NCBI RefSeq assembly: GCF_003967555.1
Contig: NZ_BIFS01000001.1
Coordinates: 1,116,001-1,180,000 of the forward strand
DNA length: 64,000 nt
Direction: 5' to 3'
Source of the DNA: Dictyobacter kobayashii
GTDB lineage: Bacteria; Chloroflexota; Ktedonobacteria; Ktedonobacterales; Ktedonobacteraceae
Positions 15,421-25,944 of the stretch are shown piece by piece. Made by a program: the position numbers and the translations under genes. The notes below the pieces were generated by a model, which worked only from the letters and a program-made list of their open reading frames with translations, did no database searches and was not told the origin of the DNA. Position 1 is the stretch's first letter; every line of letters begins with the position of its first letter.

Positions 15421-17466
15421 TTATGATTGCATAGCAGCAAATACTCTCTTATGTATCCTTCCGGTTTGTTCTAGACGCAGGCATTCTCCATTGCTGGCCA
15501 TATTTATGCTAAGCTGGATCGGTAAATCTGGTCGTTGGATCTGTACCTGCCATTGTGTCTCACCATCCTGCGAGAGAGCCTCTGCACTACTTCCATGCAG
15601 AGATACGATATGAGTGCCTGTTTCATCAATGCTCAGTGCCAGTCGATTGGTTAAATCGATATTGTTCTTTATGAGCAACAAAAATGCAGTGAAGGAGAGC
15701 GTATCCGCTGCCAGCAGTGGCACACTTGTCAGGACTTGCGTCTGCTCATATCCATCAATCTCTTTGCGGCGGATCATGTAAGCTCCTGTCTTTAACCACG
15801 TGATTTCCAGTTGCTCGCTCCCTAACCAAGACTCTCGCGTTTCACTGAGTTGACGTATGGTGCCATCAGCGGCGAGGTGAAAACGTGTTTTTCGATGCTG
15901 CTGACCACCCTGAGAAAAGAGCTCTCCATACTCAAAAATGTGTTGTTCTTCGATAAGCCAGTTTCCATCAAGGAGATGACTATGGCGGTAGATGAGATAA
16001 CCGGTTTCACCATCCATATAATGCTCACGCCATGTGCCATGCGCTACCACTCCACCTCTAGCAGTGATATTTCCAAGCACAATATGCGGGAGGGATTGGG
16101 GAGGGCCAGCAGGCGCCATGCGTTCACAATGTGCGAGCATGCCATCAAGATCCTTGCGTGAGAGGTAAAAACCATTTACGCACACCGCTTCGATCTGGCT
16201 TGCAGCCTGGATATTTTCCAGCGGATTCGCATTGAGTAAGAGCATGTTCGCTCGTTTCCCGACTTTAATGGTCCCCCACTCATCTTCTTGATCCAGAAAA
16301 CGTGCCGCCTCACTCGTACCACAGCGTAAGGCTTCAAATGGGCGCATTCCAGCGGCAACAAATAAAGCTAATTCCTGGTGGACCGAAAGACCCTGGACGA
16401 TATAGCGCACGGACGTATCAGTTCCAATGAGCAATGGCGCACCTTCTTGATACAACAATGAGGCAATACGAGAGAAGGCTTCATTGCGTTTATGGATAGC
16501 CGCAATCCAGGGATCAAACGATGCCGGCTCTTGATAACGACTGGGGTCAAGCTCCTCCCAGCTTTTGAGCTCTGCATGCACAACATACTTCAGAAATGAC
16601 TGAAGCAGAGGATCTGCTTCACATTCACACTGGGCATTCAACATATAGTGATAGCAGACCAGGGTGGGGCAATTCCATATCTGATGTTTGGCTAAGTAAT
16701 GGCCGAGGCGGCGAATCGCATCATAATCTAATTTTTCATTGACCATGTTCAATACATCCAGCTGCAAATTATATTGATCTGACCGCTGCTCGTAACCAGG
16801 TTTAAAATGGCCGCGCCATGCGCCTGTGAAATGTTCAAAACAGCTTTGTCCTGCCTCGCTTGCCTCTTCAAAGGTCATAAAATTGGAACAATGCCCAACC
16901 ATACGGATACCAAGCTCGCGCGCGGCTTGCCCCATCGCTCGCACGACATCCGGCTTCAGTTGATTATAAATCTTGATCTGCTGATAGCCGCGCTCGGCAT
17001 AGGTATGCACGAGTTTGGCTGCATCGTCCGCATTCGTCATAGCACGCCACGCGGAATGAATGGGAGGGCCACCCTCAATCAAAGGGCTGGTGGTATAAAG
17101 AAGCGGTCCAGGCAACTTTTTGCGCTGGAGCTGTTGTTGTAATGCCAGGTGATAGGGATTTCCAGCCATGTTGCGCACAACCGTTACGCCATGCGCCAGA
17201 AAAAGGGCCGCTTCATTGGGAGACCAATAATGAACATGCATATCGGTAAGTCCTGGCATCAGGTACTTGTCAGTGCCATCTATCACCGTATAGAAAGCTT
17301 CCAGTGGAATGGCAGAGGCAGGTCCCATGGCTACAATGCGATCATCCTCAATGAGTACCGTTTGATCAGGGAGAATACGCTCAGTATCCATAGGAATGAC
17401 GGTAACATGGGTAATGGCCAGGGGGACCATCAAGTGGGAGAGCTGCGGATAGCTTGTTACATGCAT
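15421..17466 (-). CDS. Metal-dependent amidohydrolase with extra C-terminal domain
   Basis: A 681-residue protein; ATG 17466 is the likelier start, an in-frame ATG at 17502 being an alternative. The amidohydrolase fold spans about residues 20-430: metal ligands in DMHVHYW (about 77 and 79), a His in MVGHCSNF, a His in CFEHFTG, and the Asp in LIGTDTS, with the typical closing GTIKVGKRANMLLL. This matches imidazolonepropionase/prolidase-like hydrolases. About 230 extra C-terminal residues form a beta-rich domain not found in the shortest family members. The substrate is unknown. No signal peptide, so cytoplasmic. Confidence 0.85.
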   Translation of the reverse strand: MHVTSYPQLSHLMVPLAITHVTVIPMDTERILPDQTVLIEDDRIVAMGPASAIPLEAFYTVIDGTDKYLMPGLTDMHVHYWSPNEAALFLAHGVTVVRNMAGNPYHLALQQQLQRKKLPGPLLYTTSPLIEGGPPIHSAWRAMTNADDAAKLVHTYAERGYQQIKIYNQLKPDVVRAMGQAARELGIRMVGHCSNFMTFEEASEAGQSCFEHFTGAWRGHFKPGYEQRSDQYNLQLDVLNMVNEKLDYDAIRRLGHYLAKHQIWNCPTLVCYHYMLNAQCECEADPLLQSFLKYVVHAELKSWEELDPSRYQEPASFDPWIAAIHKRNEAFSRIASLLYQEGAPLLIGTDTSVRYIVQGLSVHQELALFVAAGMRPFEALRCGTSEAARFLDQEDEWGTIKVGKRANMLLLNANPLENIQAASQIEAVCVNGFYLSRKDLDGMLAHCERMAPAGPPQSLPHIVLGNITARGGVVAHGTWREHYMDGETGYLIYRHSHLLDGNWLIEEQHIFEYGELFSQGGQQHRKTRFHLAADGTIRQLSETRESWLGSEQLEITWLKTGAYMIRRKEIDGYEQTQVLTSVPLLAADTLSFTAFLLLIKNNIDLTNRLALSIDETGTHIVSLHGSSAEALSQDGETQWQVQIQRPDLPIQLSINMASNGECLRLEQTGRIHKRVFAAMQS

Positions 17467-17697
17467 AACAGCTGCTTTTCCTTTCAAGCAAACATAGATC
17501 ATTTGCTACTCTTACTCTATATGAATAGGTCCCATTCCACCCCAAAAAGGTTACCAGTATACTCCATGCCCCACAACCCGACTTGAAGAGAGATGCTAAT
17601 CAGATACATCCAGGAAAACTTACGTAACGGTTTCTCACGTATCTAACGTGTAAAAACCAAAGGGAAAAATTTTACGGACTTGAAAGGATGCGCAACT

Positions 17698-17916
17698 ATG
17701 GGAGCTACAAAAACGTGGCAATTTGTTCTCTACATTCTTTTCTATCTTTGCCTGGGTATGGGATTACTCTGGGAGGCCTTTTCCCAAAAACCATCTGCAC
17801 TTATCTTCATTATCCTCCTATTAGGAGGTTGTGCGAATCTTCTTTTACTTGTCATCACAGTCCTCTTGCTTTTTATCCATCTCAAAAAATCTCCCAATTC
17901 GCAGCAGACCTTATAA
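17698..17916 (+). CDS. Small two-TM membrane protein
   Basis: A 72-residue protein with two hydrophobic helices (about 8-28 and 33-62) and a short basic C-terminus. ATG 17698 has AAAGGA upstream. It is a single gene with a strong hairpin downstream. No family is recognised. Confidence 0.6.
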   Translation: MGATKTWQFVLYILFYLCLGMGLLWEAFSQKPSALIFIILLLGGCANLLLLVITVLLLFIHLKKSPNSQQTL

Positions 17917-17962
17917 GGTGGCTTTATCCTTTTTAACATTGGATCATACTACCAATTATAGT

Positions 17963-18019
17963 GACCCAACACAAAAGACTGGATTGCATGGTGCGCAATC
18001 CAGTCTTTTGTGTTGGGTC
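17963..18019. terminator. 25-bp perfect hairpin between convergent genes
   Basis: Arms 17963-17987 and 17995-18019 are perfectly complementary around seven bases. It can terminate both the small membrane gene and the phosphoesterase gene. Confidence 0.75.
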
Positions 18020-18035
18020 AGGAGTAAGATCCGAG

Positions 18036-19808
18036 CTAGCGATCCTGGTGGAAATTGAACATCTCCATTAGATTGCCTATCGCTGGTCCATTGGTTGGCT
18101 TATATGGGTTACGATCGCTCATACGCGGATTGGGCAGGTTATCGAGGCTGCGCGACGATAGCGGGTGTAGACGCCAGTTGGTCTCGATAAACTTCAGCAG
18201 TGACACGTGGTCATTGTAGGTGTGATCCACATACCCACGCTTTGCATAGGGTGAGACCAGCATAAGCGGAATACGCGGGCCATCACCAAAGAAGGTAAGT
18301 GGCTGGATATAACCGGAATCATAGTAACCACCGCCCTCGTCGAAGGTAATGAAAATGGCGGTATCTTTGAATAGTTTCGGATTGCTCTGTACCTCAGTCA
18401 CAATATCCTTGGAATAGTTCTCGAATATCGACAGTGAGGAGGAGGCAGGATGCCCATCGTGTATCTCATCGGGTTTGATGAACGAGACGGCAGGCAGTGT
18501 GTTGTTGGTAACATCCTTCTGGAACTGTGTGAAGTCCTGCAGGTTGTTTTTCAACTTTGTTGTCATGATCGAGGTTGCATACTGGAATGGGTCACAGATG
18601 CCGCAGAAATATGGGCTGGGTGTTTTCCCATCGTTCATACCCTGGCCATAATATTTCCAGGTCACATTACGAGCTGACAACTCATCGCCAATGGTTGGGA
18701 ATTGTTGAGGTGGCACGATATAAGGTGTGCCACTGGAAAGCTGACCCGAGGGTGTATATCCGGGCAGGTAGTTGTTCAACAGATAGTAGGCACCCGGCGC
18801 GCAGTCACCGTTGCGGAATGGTGCATACGGCAACGAATGGATGTAACGCTGGACGGGTCCGACGCCTGGTTGGCTACGATCAGAACAATTACTGTAGCTC
18901 CCACCCGAGTAACCATCCTGTGTATAGTTGTTATTGGTACCTGGCTTAGGATTAGGATTCTCAATCTGATTGCTAGGAGGAACCGTTGGTTGCCCCTGTG
19001 CGTTCTGGTAGTAGGCGGCATCACCAGTACCCAGCATGATATGGTTCGCGCCAGTACCACCCATTACAGCCTGGTGATAGTTGTCGCTACTGGAATAAGT
19101 ATCAGCTAGCTGCTTGAAATAAGGAGCATCGCCGGTACTCATGTTGTAATAACCCATCGAGAGTGCGCCCTGGTAGATCGGCTTGGGCGGATTCGCGCCA
19201 TTATCGTCGCCAGCGGTCTGGTGTACCCAGGTGTACAGATCAGCCTTGCCACCATCCTGCTGCTGCCACATCTGGTAGAAACGGTGGATAGGGTCGCCAA
19301 CATATGAATTCAGATAGGGCACATATTTCGTGATCTGATAGGGCCCGTTGGGTAGATTAGCAGGGAAACGTGCATCGGGAACGTTTTGCGGCTGCCCCTG
19401 TGCATAGGTCGTATTTGGCTGTGGTAAGGTATTGTATGCGCCCGTTTTCTTAGGTTTGAGGTTGTACGTCTTTGTATCGGTTGCAGTCTTCTGCTCCGCC
19501 TTTGAGACGTTTGGCCCCAGGTTGCCGGATGGGGTTACGATGCCCTCAGATAACAGATTATTCACCGATTGACCATGAACTGGTTGATATGTCCCAAAGA
19601 CATTATCATAGGTGTGGTTCTCGCCAATAATGACGATGACATGTTTGATCGGAGTGGTTGTATCGCCGGATTCGTCTCTAACGAGCACGCCACGAGCAAT
19701 ATCAGGCTGATTGGGAGCTGCCAGTGCGGCCTGTGGCAAAGAGCTACCAAACAAGCCAATAAGGGCCAGCAAGGAAGCTATCCAGACTTTGCCGTTCAGC
19801 TTTAACAT
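18036..19808 (-). CDS. Secreted phosphoesterase (phospholipase C / acid phosphatase family)
   Basis: A 590-residue protein with a signal peptide (hydrophobic to about residue 30, AALAAP). The N-terminal phosphoesterase signature IKHVIVIIGENHTYDNVFGTY (split here: IKHVIVIIGENH then TYDNVFGTY) includes the metal-binding Glu-Asn. Later come AVSFIKPDEIHDGH and ITFDEGGGYYD, the family's distal metal ligands, and PYAKRGYVDHTYNDHVS. Enzymes of this family hydrolyse phosphate esters such as phospholipids outside the cell. Length is typical. About 500 bases of AT-rich upstream DNA leave room for regulation, possibly by phosphate. Confidence 0.85.
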   Translation of the reverse strand: MLKLNGKVWIASLLALIGLFGSSLPQAALAAPNQPDIARGVLVRDESGDTTTPIKHVIVIIGENHTYDNVFGTYQPVHGQSVNNLLSEGIVTPSGNLGPNVSKAEQKTATDTKTYNLKPKKTGAYNTLPQPNTTYAQGQPQNVPDARFPANLPNGPYQITKYVPYLNSYVGDPIHRFYQMWQQQDGGKADLYTWVHQTAGDDNGANPPKPIYQGALSMGYYNMSTGDAPYFKQLADTYSSSDNYHQAVMGGTGANHIMLGTGDAAYYQNAQGQPTVPPSNQIENPNPKPGTNNNYTQDGYSGGSYSNCSDRSQPGVGPVQRYIHSLPYAPFRNGDCAPGAYYLLNNYLPGYTPSGQLSSGTPYIVPPQQFPTIGDELSARNVTWKYYGQGMNDGKTPSPYFCGICDPFQYATSIMTTKLKNNLQDFTQFQKDVTNNTLPAVSFIKPDEIHDGHPASSSLSIFENYSKDIVTEVQSNPKLFKDTAIFITFDEGGGYYDSGYIQPLTFFGDGPRIPLMLVSPYAKRGYVDHTYNDHVSLLKFIETNWRLHPLSSRSLDNLPNPRMSDRNPYKPTNGPAIGNLMEMFNFHQDR

Positions 19809-20314
19809 ACAAATAGTCTCCTCTCGTTATATGTGAACACAAAAATCGCATTAGCATGTGGGCATCTGAAAAAGAGTAACATAAGATTTTTAAGATTAGA
19901 ATATGGTTTTGTTAAATAAATATTATTTTGATATTGTAGATTTTTTCATTATATAATAGACACAAAATACTTTAGTTTCTTTAATTTTCGCACTTATGCT
20001 GCGAAACAGCTCTCAGTACACGCATAAGCACAATGGTGAGCGTTACCAGCACGGACTTTATCTCATCCTTTACATGGGAATAGTATTTAGGGCAGCAAAA
20101 GTTCTACAAGCCAGACAATATTTTATACTTGTCCATGCCTCTCCAAAAAAGGTATAATATCAGGGTGAAGTAGCAAGTCCAGGAGAAACAATGTCAGAAA
20201 AGGCATGCAGACTATAAGCAATCCTCTCACCAGAAAAATGCTGCGCTGATGCTATATTAGATTAAGATGTTGCTGTTAGGATATTTACCGCTTCTAAAAG
20301 AAGGATAAAATGAC
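19809..20314. other. AT-rich divergent promoter region
   Basis: No gene seen. Several A/T-rich stretches between about 19890 and 19990 could hold promoters for the leftward phosphoesterase. AAGAAGG just before 20315 serves the kinase gene. Confidence 0.4.
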
Positions 20315-21454
20315 ATGGCATCACAAGCCAAAAAGATTACCTATACTGATATTACCGAGAGCCAGCAAGCTAAAGATATTTCTTACCAGCAGTCGCTAGA
20401 AGAAAAGGCACTCCTCGCAGCAATTGTTGATTCTTCCGATGATGCAATCATTAGCAAAACACTCGATAGCATTATTATGACCTGGAATCATGCGGCGGAA
20501 GAAATGTTCGGCTACACAGCAGCAGAAGCCATTGGAAAACCAATTACCATGATCGTGCCTCCTGAATTACAGCATGAAGAAGTGGAAATTATTAAGAAAC
20601 TTAAAGCCGGTATTCGCATCCGACACTATGAAACTATAAGAGTTCGAAAAGACAAAAAACGCATTGATGTTTCTTTGAGTATTTCTCCGATCAAAGATAG
20701 TGAAGGACGAATTATTGGGGGGGCAAAAATTGCGCGTGACATTAGCGAACAAAAAGCCGAAGAGAGACGCAAGGATGAGTTTATCAGCATGGCCAGCCAC
20801 GAACTGAAAACCCCCATCACCAGTTTAAAAGGCTTTACGCAAGTGTTGCTACGCCGTTTTAAACAGCAGGATGATGAAAATACGGTACACCTGTTATCAC
20901 GTATGAATTGGCAACTCGATAAGATTACCAAACGCATTAATGAAATGCTAGATGTCTCGGTGATGGAAAATGGACATCTCGAATATCATAAAGAATTATT
21001 TGCGCTGGACACACTTGTGCAAGAAGTAGTGGAGGCGGTACAAGAGACGACGCAAACCCACCAGATAATGATAGAGAACCAGGTACCTGTACAGGTCTTT
21101 GCGGATAAAGACCGAATTGAACAAGTTATGATGAATTTGCTCACTAACGCGATCAAGTATTCTCCACAAGTAGATCGCGTGCTTGTACGTGTCGAAACCG
21201 ATACAACAGGGGAAAATGCCATCATCCAGGTACAGGATTTCGGCTCCGGCATTGCCAGGGTTCATCAACGGAAAATTTTTCAACGCTTTTATCGTGTCAG
21301 TGAGCAAAAAAAACAAACCTCGTCAGGATTAGGCATTGGCCTCTATATCTGCGATGAAATCATGAAGCGGCATGGAGGACAAATCAAAGTAAAAAGCGAG
21401 CATGGAAAAGGTTCTACATTCACAGTTATACTTCCCTGTCAGGATGATAATTAA
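20315..21454 (+). CDS. PAS-domain sensor histidine kinase
   Basis: A 379-residue kinase without membrane segments, so probably cytoplasmic. A short N-terminal helix precedes one PAS domain (about residues 30-145, with WNHAAEEMFGYTAAE and IIGGAKIARDISEQK). The HisKA helix has the phosphoacceptor His about residue 162 (SMASHELKTPI). The HATPase_c domain shows NLLTNAIKYSP (N box), DFGSGIA (G1), GLGIGLYIC (G2) and GKGSTFTV. It faces the response regulator and LOV kinase genes that converge on it. Its own partner is not obvious. Confidence 0.9.
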   Translation: MASQAKKITYTDITESQQAKDISYQQSLEEKALLAAIVDSSDDAIISKTLDSIIMTWNHAAEEMFGYTAAEAIGKPITMIVPPELQHEEVEIIKKLKAGIRIRHYETIRVRKDKKRIDVSLSISPIKDSEGRIIGGAKIARDISEQKAEERRKDEFISMASHELKTPITSLKGFTQVLLRRFKQQDDENTVHLLSRMNWQLDKITKRINEMLDVSVMENGHLEYHKELFALDTLVQEVVEAVQETTQTHQIMIENQVPVQVFADKDRIEQVMMNLLTNAIKYSPQVDRVLVRVETDTTGENAIIQVQDFGSGIARVHQRKIFQRFYRVSEQKKQTSSGLGIGLYICDEIMKRHGGQIKVKSEHGKGSTFTVILPCQDDN

Positions 21455-21500
21455 CAGAAAAACTTATGAATATATTCTTGCATACTTATTTTAGTCTGAT

Positions 21501-21866
21501 TTAGTCGGCGATAGTGAGTTGTTGTACGGTTTCTAGTAGTTCATCGATATCGAAAGGCTTGGCGAGGAAACCATCCGCTCCGCATTCCTGCGCCACCTGT
21601 GCAGCCTCAGGATGGGCGGAAATCATCAGGATCGGCATGCTCCGTGTGGCCTGGTGGGCTTTTAGCTGCCTGGTTATACTGGCTCCGTCAACACCAGACA
21701 TGAGAAAGTCAAGGACGAGTAGGGCGGGGTGCTGCTCACCTAACAGCGGCATGAGCTTTGCGGGGTCAACGGCTGTCTGCACAATATAACCTTCACTCTC
21801 AAGGGTGAACTCTACTGCATCTAAGATATCGGGATCGTCATCGACTACTAGAATAGAAGTGCCCAT
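21501..21866 (-). CDS. Single-domain response regulator (CheY-like)
   Basis: A 121-residue receiver domain with no output domain. Acidic pocket DDDPD (9-13), phosphoacceptor Asp about 53 (LLVLDFLM), Thr/Ser position MISAHPE, and the invariant Lys about 103 (FLAKPFD). It lies about 70 bases downstream of the LOV kinase on the same strand, so the kinase and regulator are likely cotranscribed and form a phosphorelay that must pass the signal to another protein. Confidence 0.9.
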   Translation of the reverse strand: MGTSILVVDDDPDILDAVEFTLESEGYIVQTAVDPAKLMPLLGEQHPALLVLDFLMSGVDGASITRQLKAHQATRSMPILMISAHPEAAQVAQECGADGFLAKPFDIDELLETVQQLTIAD

Positions 21867-21935
21867 ATATGCTCCTTAATAAATAGCGCATGATTTGCTT
21901 TGATGATTGTATTTAAACAGGAATAGTTCAACAAT

Positions 21936-23930
21936 TTATTTATCTTTATGGCTGGTCGGTAAGCTGAATGAAAAAGTTGATCCTTCTCCTTGCACACTTT
22001 CCACCCAGATTTTTCCACCCAGTTGCGTAATGATTTGCTGGCAGATGTAGAGCCCGACTCCAAGGCCAGGGTAAGTCTGGACGTTTGGCTCTGTCACTTG
22101 ATAGAAGCGATCAAAGAGTCTGGCATGATAGCGTGGCTCGATACCAATACCAAAATCTTGTACGCTGATCGTCACATGATCAGCCTGCTCCTTGACAGCG
22201 ACCATGATCGGGCTCCCATCAGGAGAGTATTTAACGGCGTTTGTAAGCAAGTTGGTCAGAACCTGGCTGACACGGTCGCGATCCCCTACTACAACGGCAG
22301 AGGTGTCGCCCTGAAATGTAATGGTTCGATCTGGAGTTATCATGCGGAAGGTATTGACTACTTCAGCCTCTAGCTCTGCAATCACAAATGGCTGTTGCTC
22401 AATAAGGAGTTTTCCCGCATATATTCTACTGACATCGAGTAGCTCTTTTACCAGGCGGGTAAGTTTCTCAATCTGTGCATCAACGCGCTGCAATGGAACA
22501 GTAACATCCCGCTGCCCTTCCTTCTCAAAGCGCTTGCTAAGCCCTTGCACAAATAATTTCATGCTGGTCAGAGGAGTTTTAAGCTCGTGGGCAGCCATCG
22601 AAATAAAATCATCTTTGCGCAGTTCGACCCGCTTACGCTCGGTGATATCAACATGCGCTACCACTACGCCACCACCATCTCCTTTGAGCGGAGTAACCTG
22701 TAGCAAAAACCACAGATTGTCTTGTGGTGTAAAACAAGGATATTCAAGAGAAAAGAAGGGCCTTTCGCCACACATGACCTGTTGAATGCCGCGCAGTGCT
22801 TGCGGTGCCTCCTCGGATTGTTCTCCCCTGGACTGCTCCAATACACGAAGATAATTCTGTCCCGCAAAAGTGTTTTGCTCGCTAGATGATGACTGTTCAA
22901 GAGCAAAGCGTTTCCAGGCCTCATTGACCTCTACAATTACACCCTCTTTATCGAGAACAGCCACATGCGCACTTAACGAATTGAGTACAGCCTGGGTAAG
23001 AGCCTGGTTTCGCATGGAGTCGGTTTCCGCAGTTTTGCGAGCACTGATATCTTCAATAGCTAATAAAATGTAATCCTGATAGTTTTCCTGGTGTTTAATC
23101 TGCCGGGCATTTAAAAGCATGGTTCGCGTACCAATGGAGGGAAAATTATGTGTGACCTCAAAATCCTCGAATGGATTGTGCTCGGGTAGGATCCGTTCAA
23201 GTAATTCACGCAGGGCAGGGATATTCCATTGCCTGTTACCCAGGTCATAGAGCAGTTTCCCTTCCGTCTCAGCTGGCTGTACTTGAAATGTACGATAAAA
23301 GGCTTCATTGGCCGCGAGCACATGCATAGTTCCATCCAGGATCACCAGTGCCTCACGAATGGTCTCGACAATACTCGTCAAATATTCGTTGGTTTCCTGT
23401 AACTGGATGGTACGCTCGTGAACACGTTGCTCCAATTGATGCTTCTCGTGCTGTAGCTGATCTTCAGCTTCCTTACGCTCAGTGATATCAAGTTGGTTGC
23501 CAAAGAAGTGTGTGACCGTTCCATGCTCATCGGTAATAGGAGAAATCAGCAGATCGTTCCAGAAAAACGTGCCATCTTTGCGATAATTCTTGATTTGTAC
23601 ATGGAGAGATTCGCCCGCCTGTATAGCATGCTTCAGTTGAAAACGAGCCTCTTGCTCGCGATCTTGTCCTTGTAGAAAACGACAATTGCGACCAATAATT
23701 TCATCTTTGCTATAACCCGTCAGATTGAGAAAGGCCTGGTTAACATAAATGATTGGGTCGTCAGGCTGTTGATGATCAGTAATAATGATACCGTTGCGCG
23801 CACTATCGATAGCACGATGCATCAGTCTAACATTTTCTTCAAGGATATTGGTTTGAGAATTAGCTCCAGTGAGATTGATTATATCCTCTCTAGAAAGAGA
23901 ACCTCCCTGCCACTCTGGTACTTCGTGCAT
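21936..23930 (-). CDS. LOV-PAS-PAS sensor histidine kinase (putative blue-light receptor)
   Basis: A 664-residue soluble kinase with AAAGGA before the ATG. Residues about 38-150 are a LOV domain with the full flavin signature GRNCRFLQG, adduct Cys about 83, flavin contacts N125 (FFWND) and Q146 (GNQLDIT). A coiled-coil (150-185) leads to two more PAS domains (about 185-300 and 305-430). HisKA His is about 448 (MAAHELKTP), then the HATPase with NLLTNAVKYSP, DFGIGIEP and GLGVGLYIC. LOV kinases respond to blue light by forming a Cys-FMN adduct. Cotranscribed with the receiver at 21501. Light control is inferred from the intact site. Confidence 0.9.
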   Translation of the reverse strand: MHEVPEWQGGSLSREDIINLTGANSQTNILEENVRLMHRAIDSARNGIIITDHQQPDDPIIYVNQAFLNLTGYSKDEIIGRNCRFLQGQDREQEARFQLKHAIQAGESLHVQIKNYRKDGTFFWNDLLISPITDEHGTVTHFFGNQLDITERKEAEDQLQHEKHQLEQRVHERTIQLQETNEYLTSIVETIREALVILDGTMHVLAANEAFYRTFQVQPAETEGKLLYDLGNRQWNIPALRELLERILPEHNPFEDFEVTHNFPSIGTRTMLLNARQIKHQENYQDYILLAIEDISARKTAETDSMRNQALTQAVLNSLSAHVAVLDKEGVIVEVNEAWKRFALEQSSSSEQNTFAGQNYLRVLEQSRGEQSEEAPQALRGIQQVMCGERPFFSLEYPCFTPQDNLWFLLQVTPLKGDGGGVVVAHVDITERKRVELRKDDFISMAAHELKTPLTSMKLFVQGLSKRFEKEGQRDVTVPLQRVDAQIEKLTRLVKELLDVSRIYAGKLLIEQQPFVIAELEAEVVNTFRMITPDRTITFQGDTSAVVVGDRDRVSQVLTNLLTNAVKYSPDGSPIMVAVKEQADHVTISVQDFGIGIEPRYHARLFDRFYQVTEPNVQTYPGLGVGLYICQQIITQLGGKIWVESVQGEGSTFSFSLPTSHKDK

Positions 23931-25352
23931 CTATGTCTTCCTTTTTATGCCCTCTACTGGCAGAGAAGACTCCACAGGGAGGGAAAATCGCCCATTAATT
24001 AAAACCAGGATACCTCTAATACGATTGGCATAGATAAGTAGATGTGCGGATATAAGAAGGCAGGCAGAAGGTACTGTATGAGAAACATGGCAACCTTTTA
24101 TCATTTATTTGCCTGCCAGCAGCAGACGAATATATGCCACCCAATGGGAAGCCTGCACGCTCCTTAGATTTCCGCTTTAAACTACTGATGTAAATTATTC
24201 TTGTGATACCCTCTTTACCACACAATGATCAATAGAGACTGTCGCTATGCTTTTGAATTCTCGTTTGTTTTTAACATCACAAATAATTGTCTGGCATCAA
24301 CGCCCAATAACATTATTAGTAGAAAAAAATATCAAATACCACTTAAGTATATGCTATTTTTATATGCCTTGATGACCTGTTAGATTCATCAATACACATT
24401 TTAGCACTCTAACTATCAAACATTTTATACTATTATTTACCACTTAAAATAATTTTTAGTTACTTTTTATGATCATTGTAATTTTATATATTAGATAAGG
24501 CTTACCGTGCTCACTGATGCTCTGACAGATGCATTGAGTACGTGATCTGTCTTTGATAGGTGACGGGAAGCAGAAGTTAAAGATTCGTTTAAGGCTTGAT
24601 CTTATTCAATCATTTCACGCTATTCTTTAATCTACCAATTTATAAATAGTCTTAGTTAGAAAAATAAAGGCATAGTATGTTACAAAAGTACTTACTAAGA
24701 ATTTCTGTGTGATATTCGTTGCTTTTCTCTGTTTGTAGTGCTAAGATAATTCTTGTACAGATTGAGAGGCTATGTTATGAGTAATCGAATATAGAAATAC
24801 TCCTAGCCTTAAGTGTTGGCAATGACCAGCCAAAGTTCATAATAAGGGGTAAGTATTTGTCCTTCACTATCTGCTTTTGTTAATCCAGGCACCACAACAG
24901 GAAAATAGTAAACAACACAACCTTCTCTTTATTCCCAAATTAACAACACCTGACCTGTCCCAATTAATCGATACAATCGCATATATAAAACAACACAGCG
25001 TTGCGCGACAACCATTTTACTGTTTGGAATATACGCAAAACGATTTAGATAAAAAAACTACGGCGGTAATCTTTCTTTGCTGAGTTTTTCTTCGAGAGGC
25101 CGGAGTCATAAGCATGACGGCTAAACACCAGTGGAACTTTGGGAAAACGGTTCCCTATGGGCTTCTTCCATCTCGCGCCTGGGAACCGGTCCTCTTTCAA
25201 CATGGGCATGCCTCCCTTTCGCCGGTTTTAGCGCATCTCCCAACCCCCAGAGGAGAGATGGCGAAAGGTCTCCCTTTTCTTGTGTTTTCCAAAGTTCTAT
25301 GCTATCCTTACATTTGGGATCACTCTAAAAATTTGTAACGAAGGAAGTTTTT
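23931..25352. other. 1.4-kb AT-rich intergenic region
   Basis: No gene that I can support. The open frames here lack ribosome-binding sites and recognisable motifs. A base-composition change occurs near 25.1 kb, where AT-rich DNA gives way to the GC-richer cassette. A short GC-rich stretch (25110-25290) may be gene debris. The boundary is a plausible insertion edge of the following cassette. Confidence 0.4.
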
Positions 25353-25922
25353 ATGAAGAGAGCTGACTTGATTCTCCATCCAGTCAGGATGCGCGTGATT
25401 CTGGCTTTAAACAACCAAACACTCACGCCCAAACAACTGGCCGCTGAGTTGAAAGATGTGGCTCCGGCGACCCTCTATCATCATCTCAACCTGCTCACCG
25501 AGGCCGGGATCATAAGGATCGTTGAAGAGCGTCTTGTCCGTGGCACCTTACACGAAAAGGTCTATACGCTCTCGGAAGCCTCAGAACTCCTGAGTCCTGA
25601 TGAAATCGCTCATGCCTCGAAAGACGAGTTGCAGCAAGGCTTTCTCGCCTTTGTCTCGAAGCTCATTGGTGACCACGCTCGTTACCTCGATCTCAAAGAA
25701 GACAGCCATTATACGGATGCCGGATATCACCAGAACACCGTCTACATGAGCGCTGAAGAGTTTGTCCAATTTAGTCGTGAGATCAACGCTGCCCTGTTGC
25801 CCTGGCTCAAGCAAGAACCTGCTCCTGGTCGAAGCCGATATTTGCTAACCACCATTCTCCTTCCCGAGTTGGAAAGGGAAAGGTCCGAAAACGACGAGAA
25901 CGACCCCGTCAGCATCTCTTGA
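25353..25922 (+). CDS. ArsR-like winged-helix transcriptional regulator
   Basis: A 189-residue protein. The N-terminal 75 residues are a winged helix: HPVRMRVILALNN, then TPKQLAAELKDVAPATLYHHLNLL as the recognition helix (conserved in the ArsR/HTH_20 group) and a short wing. The C-terminal half is helical with charged residues and probably senses a signal or dimerises. AAGGAAG lies before the ATG. It leads a run with two CPBP proteases and a small membrane protein, so it probably controls that cassette. Confidence 0.75.
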   Translation: MKRADLILHPVRMRVILALNNQTLTPKQLAAELKDVAPATLYHHLNLLTEAGIIRIVEERLVRGTLHEKVYTLSEASELLSPDEIAHASKDELQQGFLAFVSKLIGDHARYLDLKEDSHYTDAGYHQNTVYMSAEEFVQFSREINAALLPWLKQEPAPGRSRYLLTTILLPELERERSENDENDPVSIS

Positions 25923-25944
25923 ATGAGAGAAATGAGGTAATATC

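Noticed and set aside
24877..25083. 68-codon open frame on the plus strand
   Set aside because: No ribosome-binding site, no recognisable motif and no conserved composition in an AT-rich non-coding stretch.
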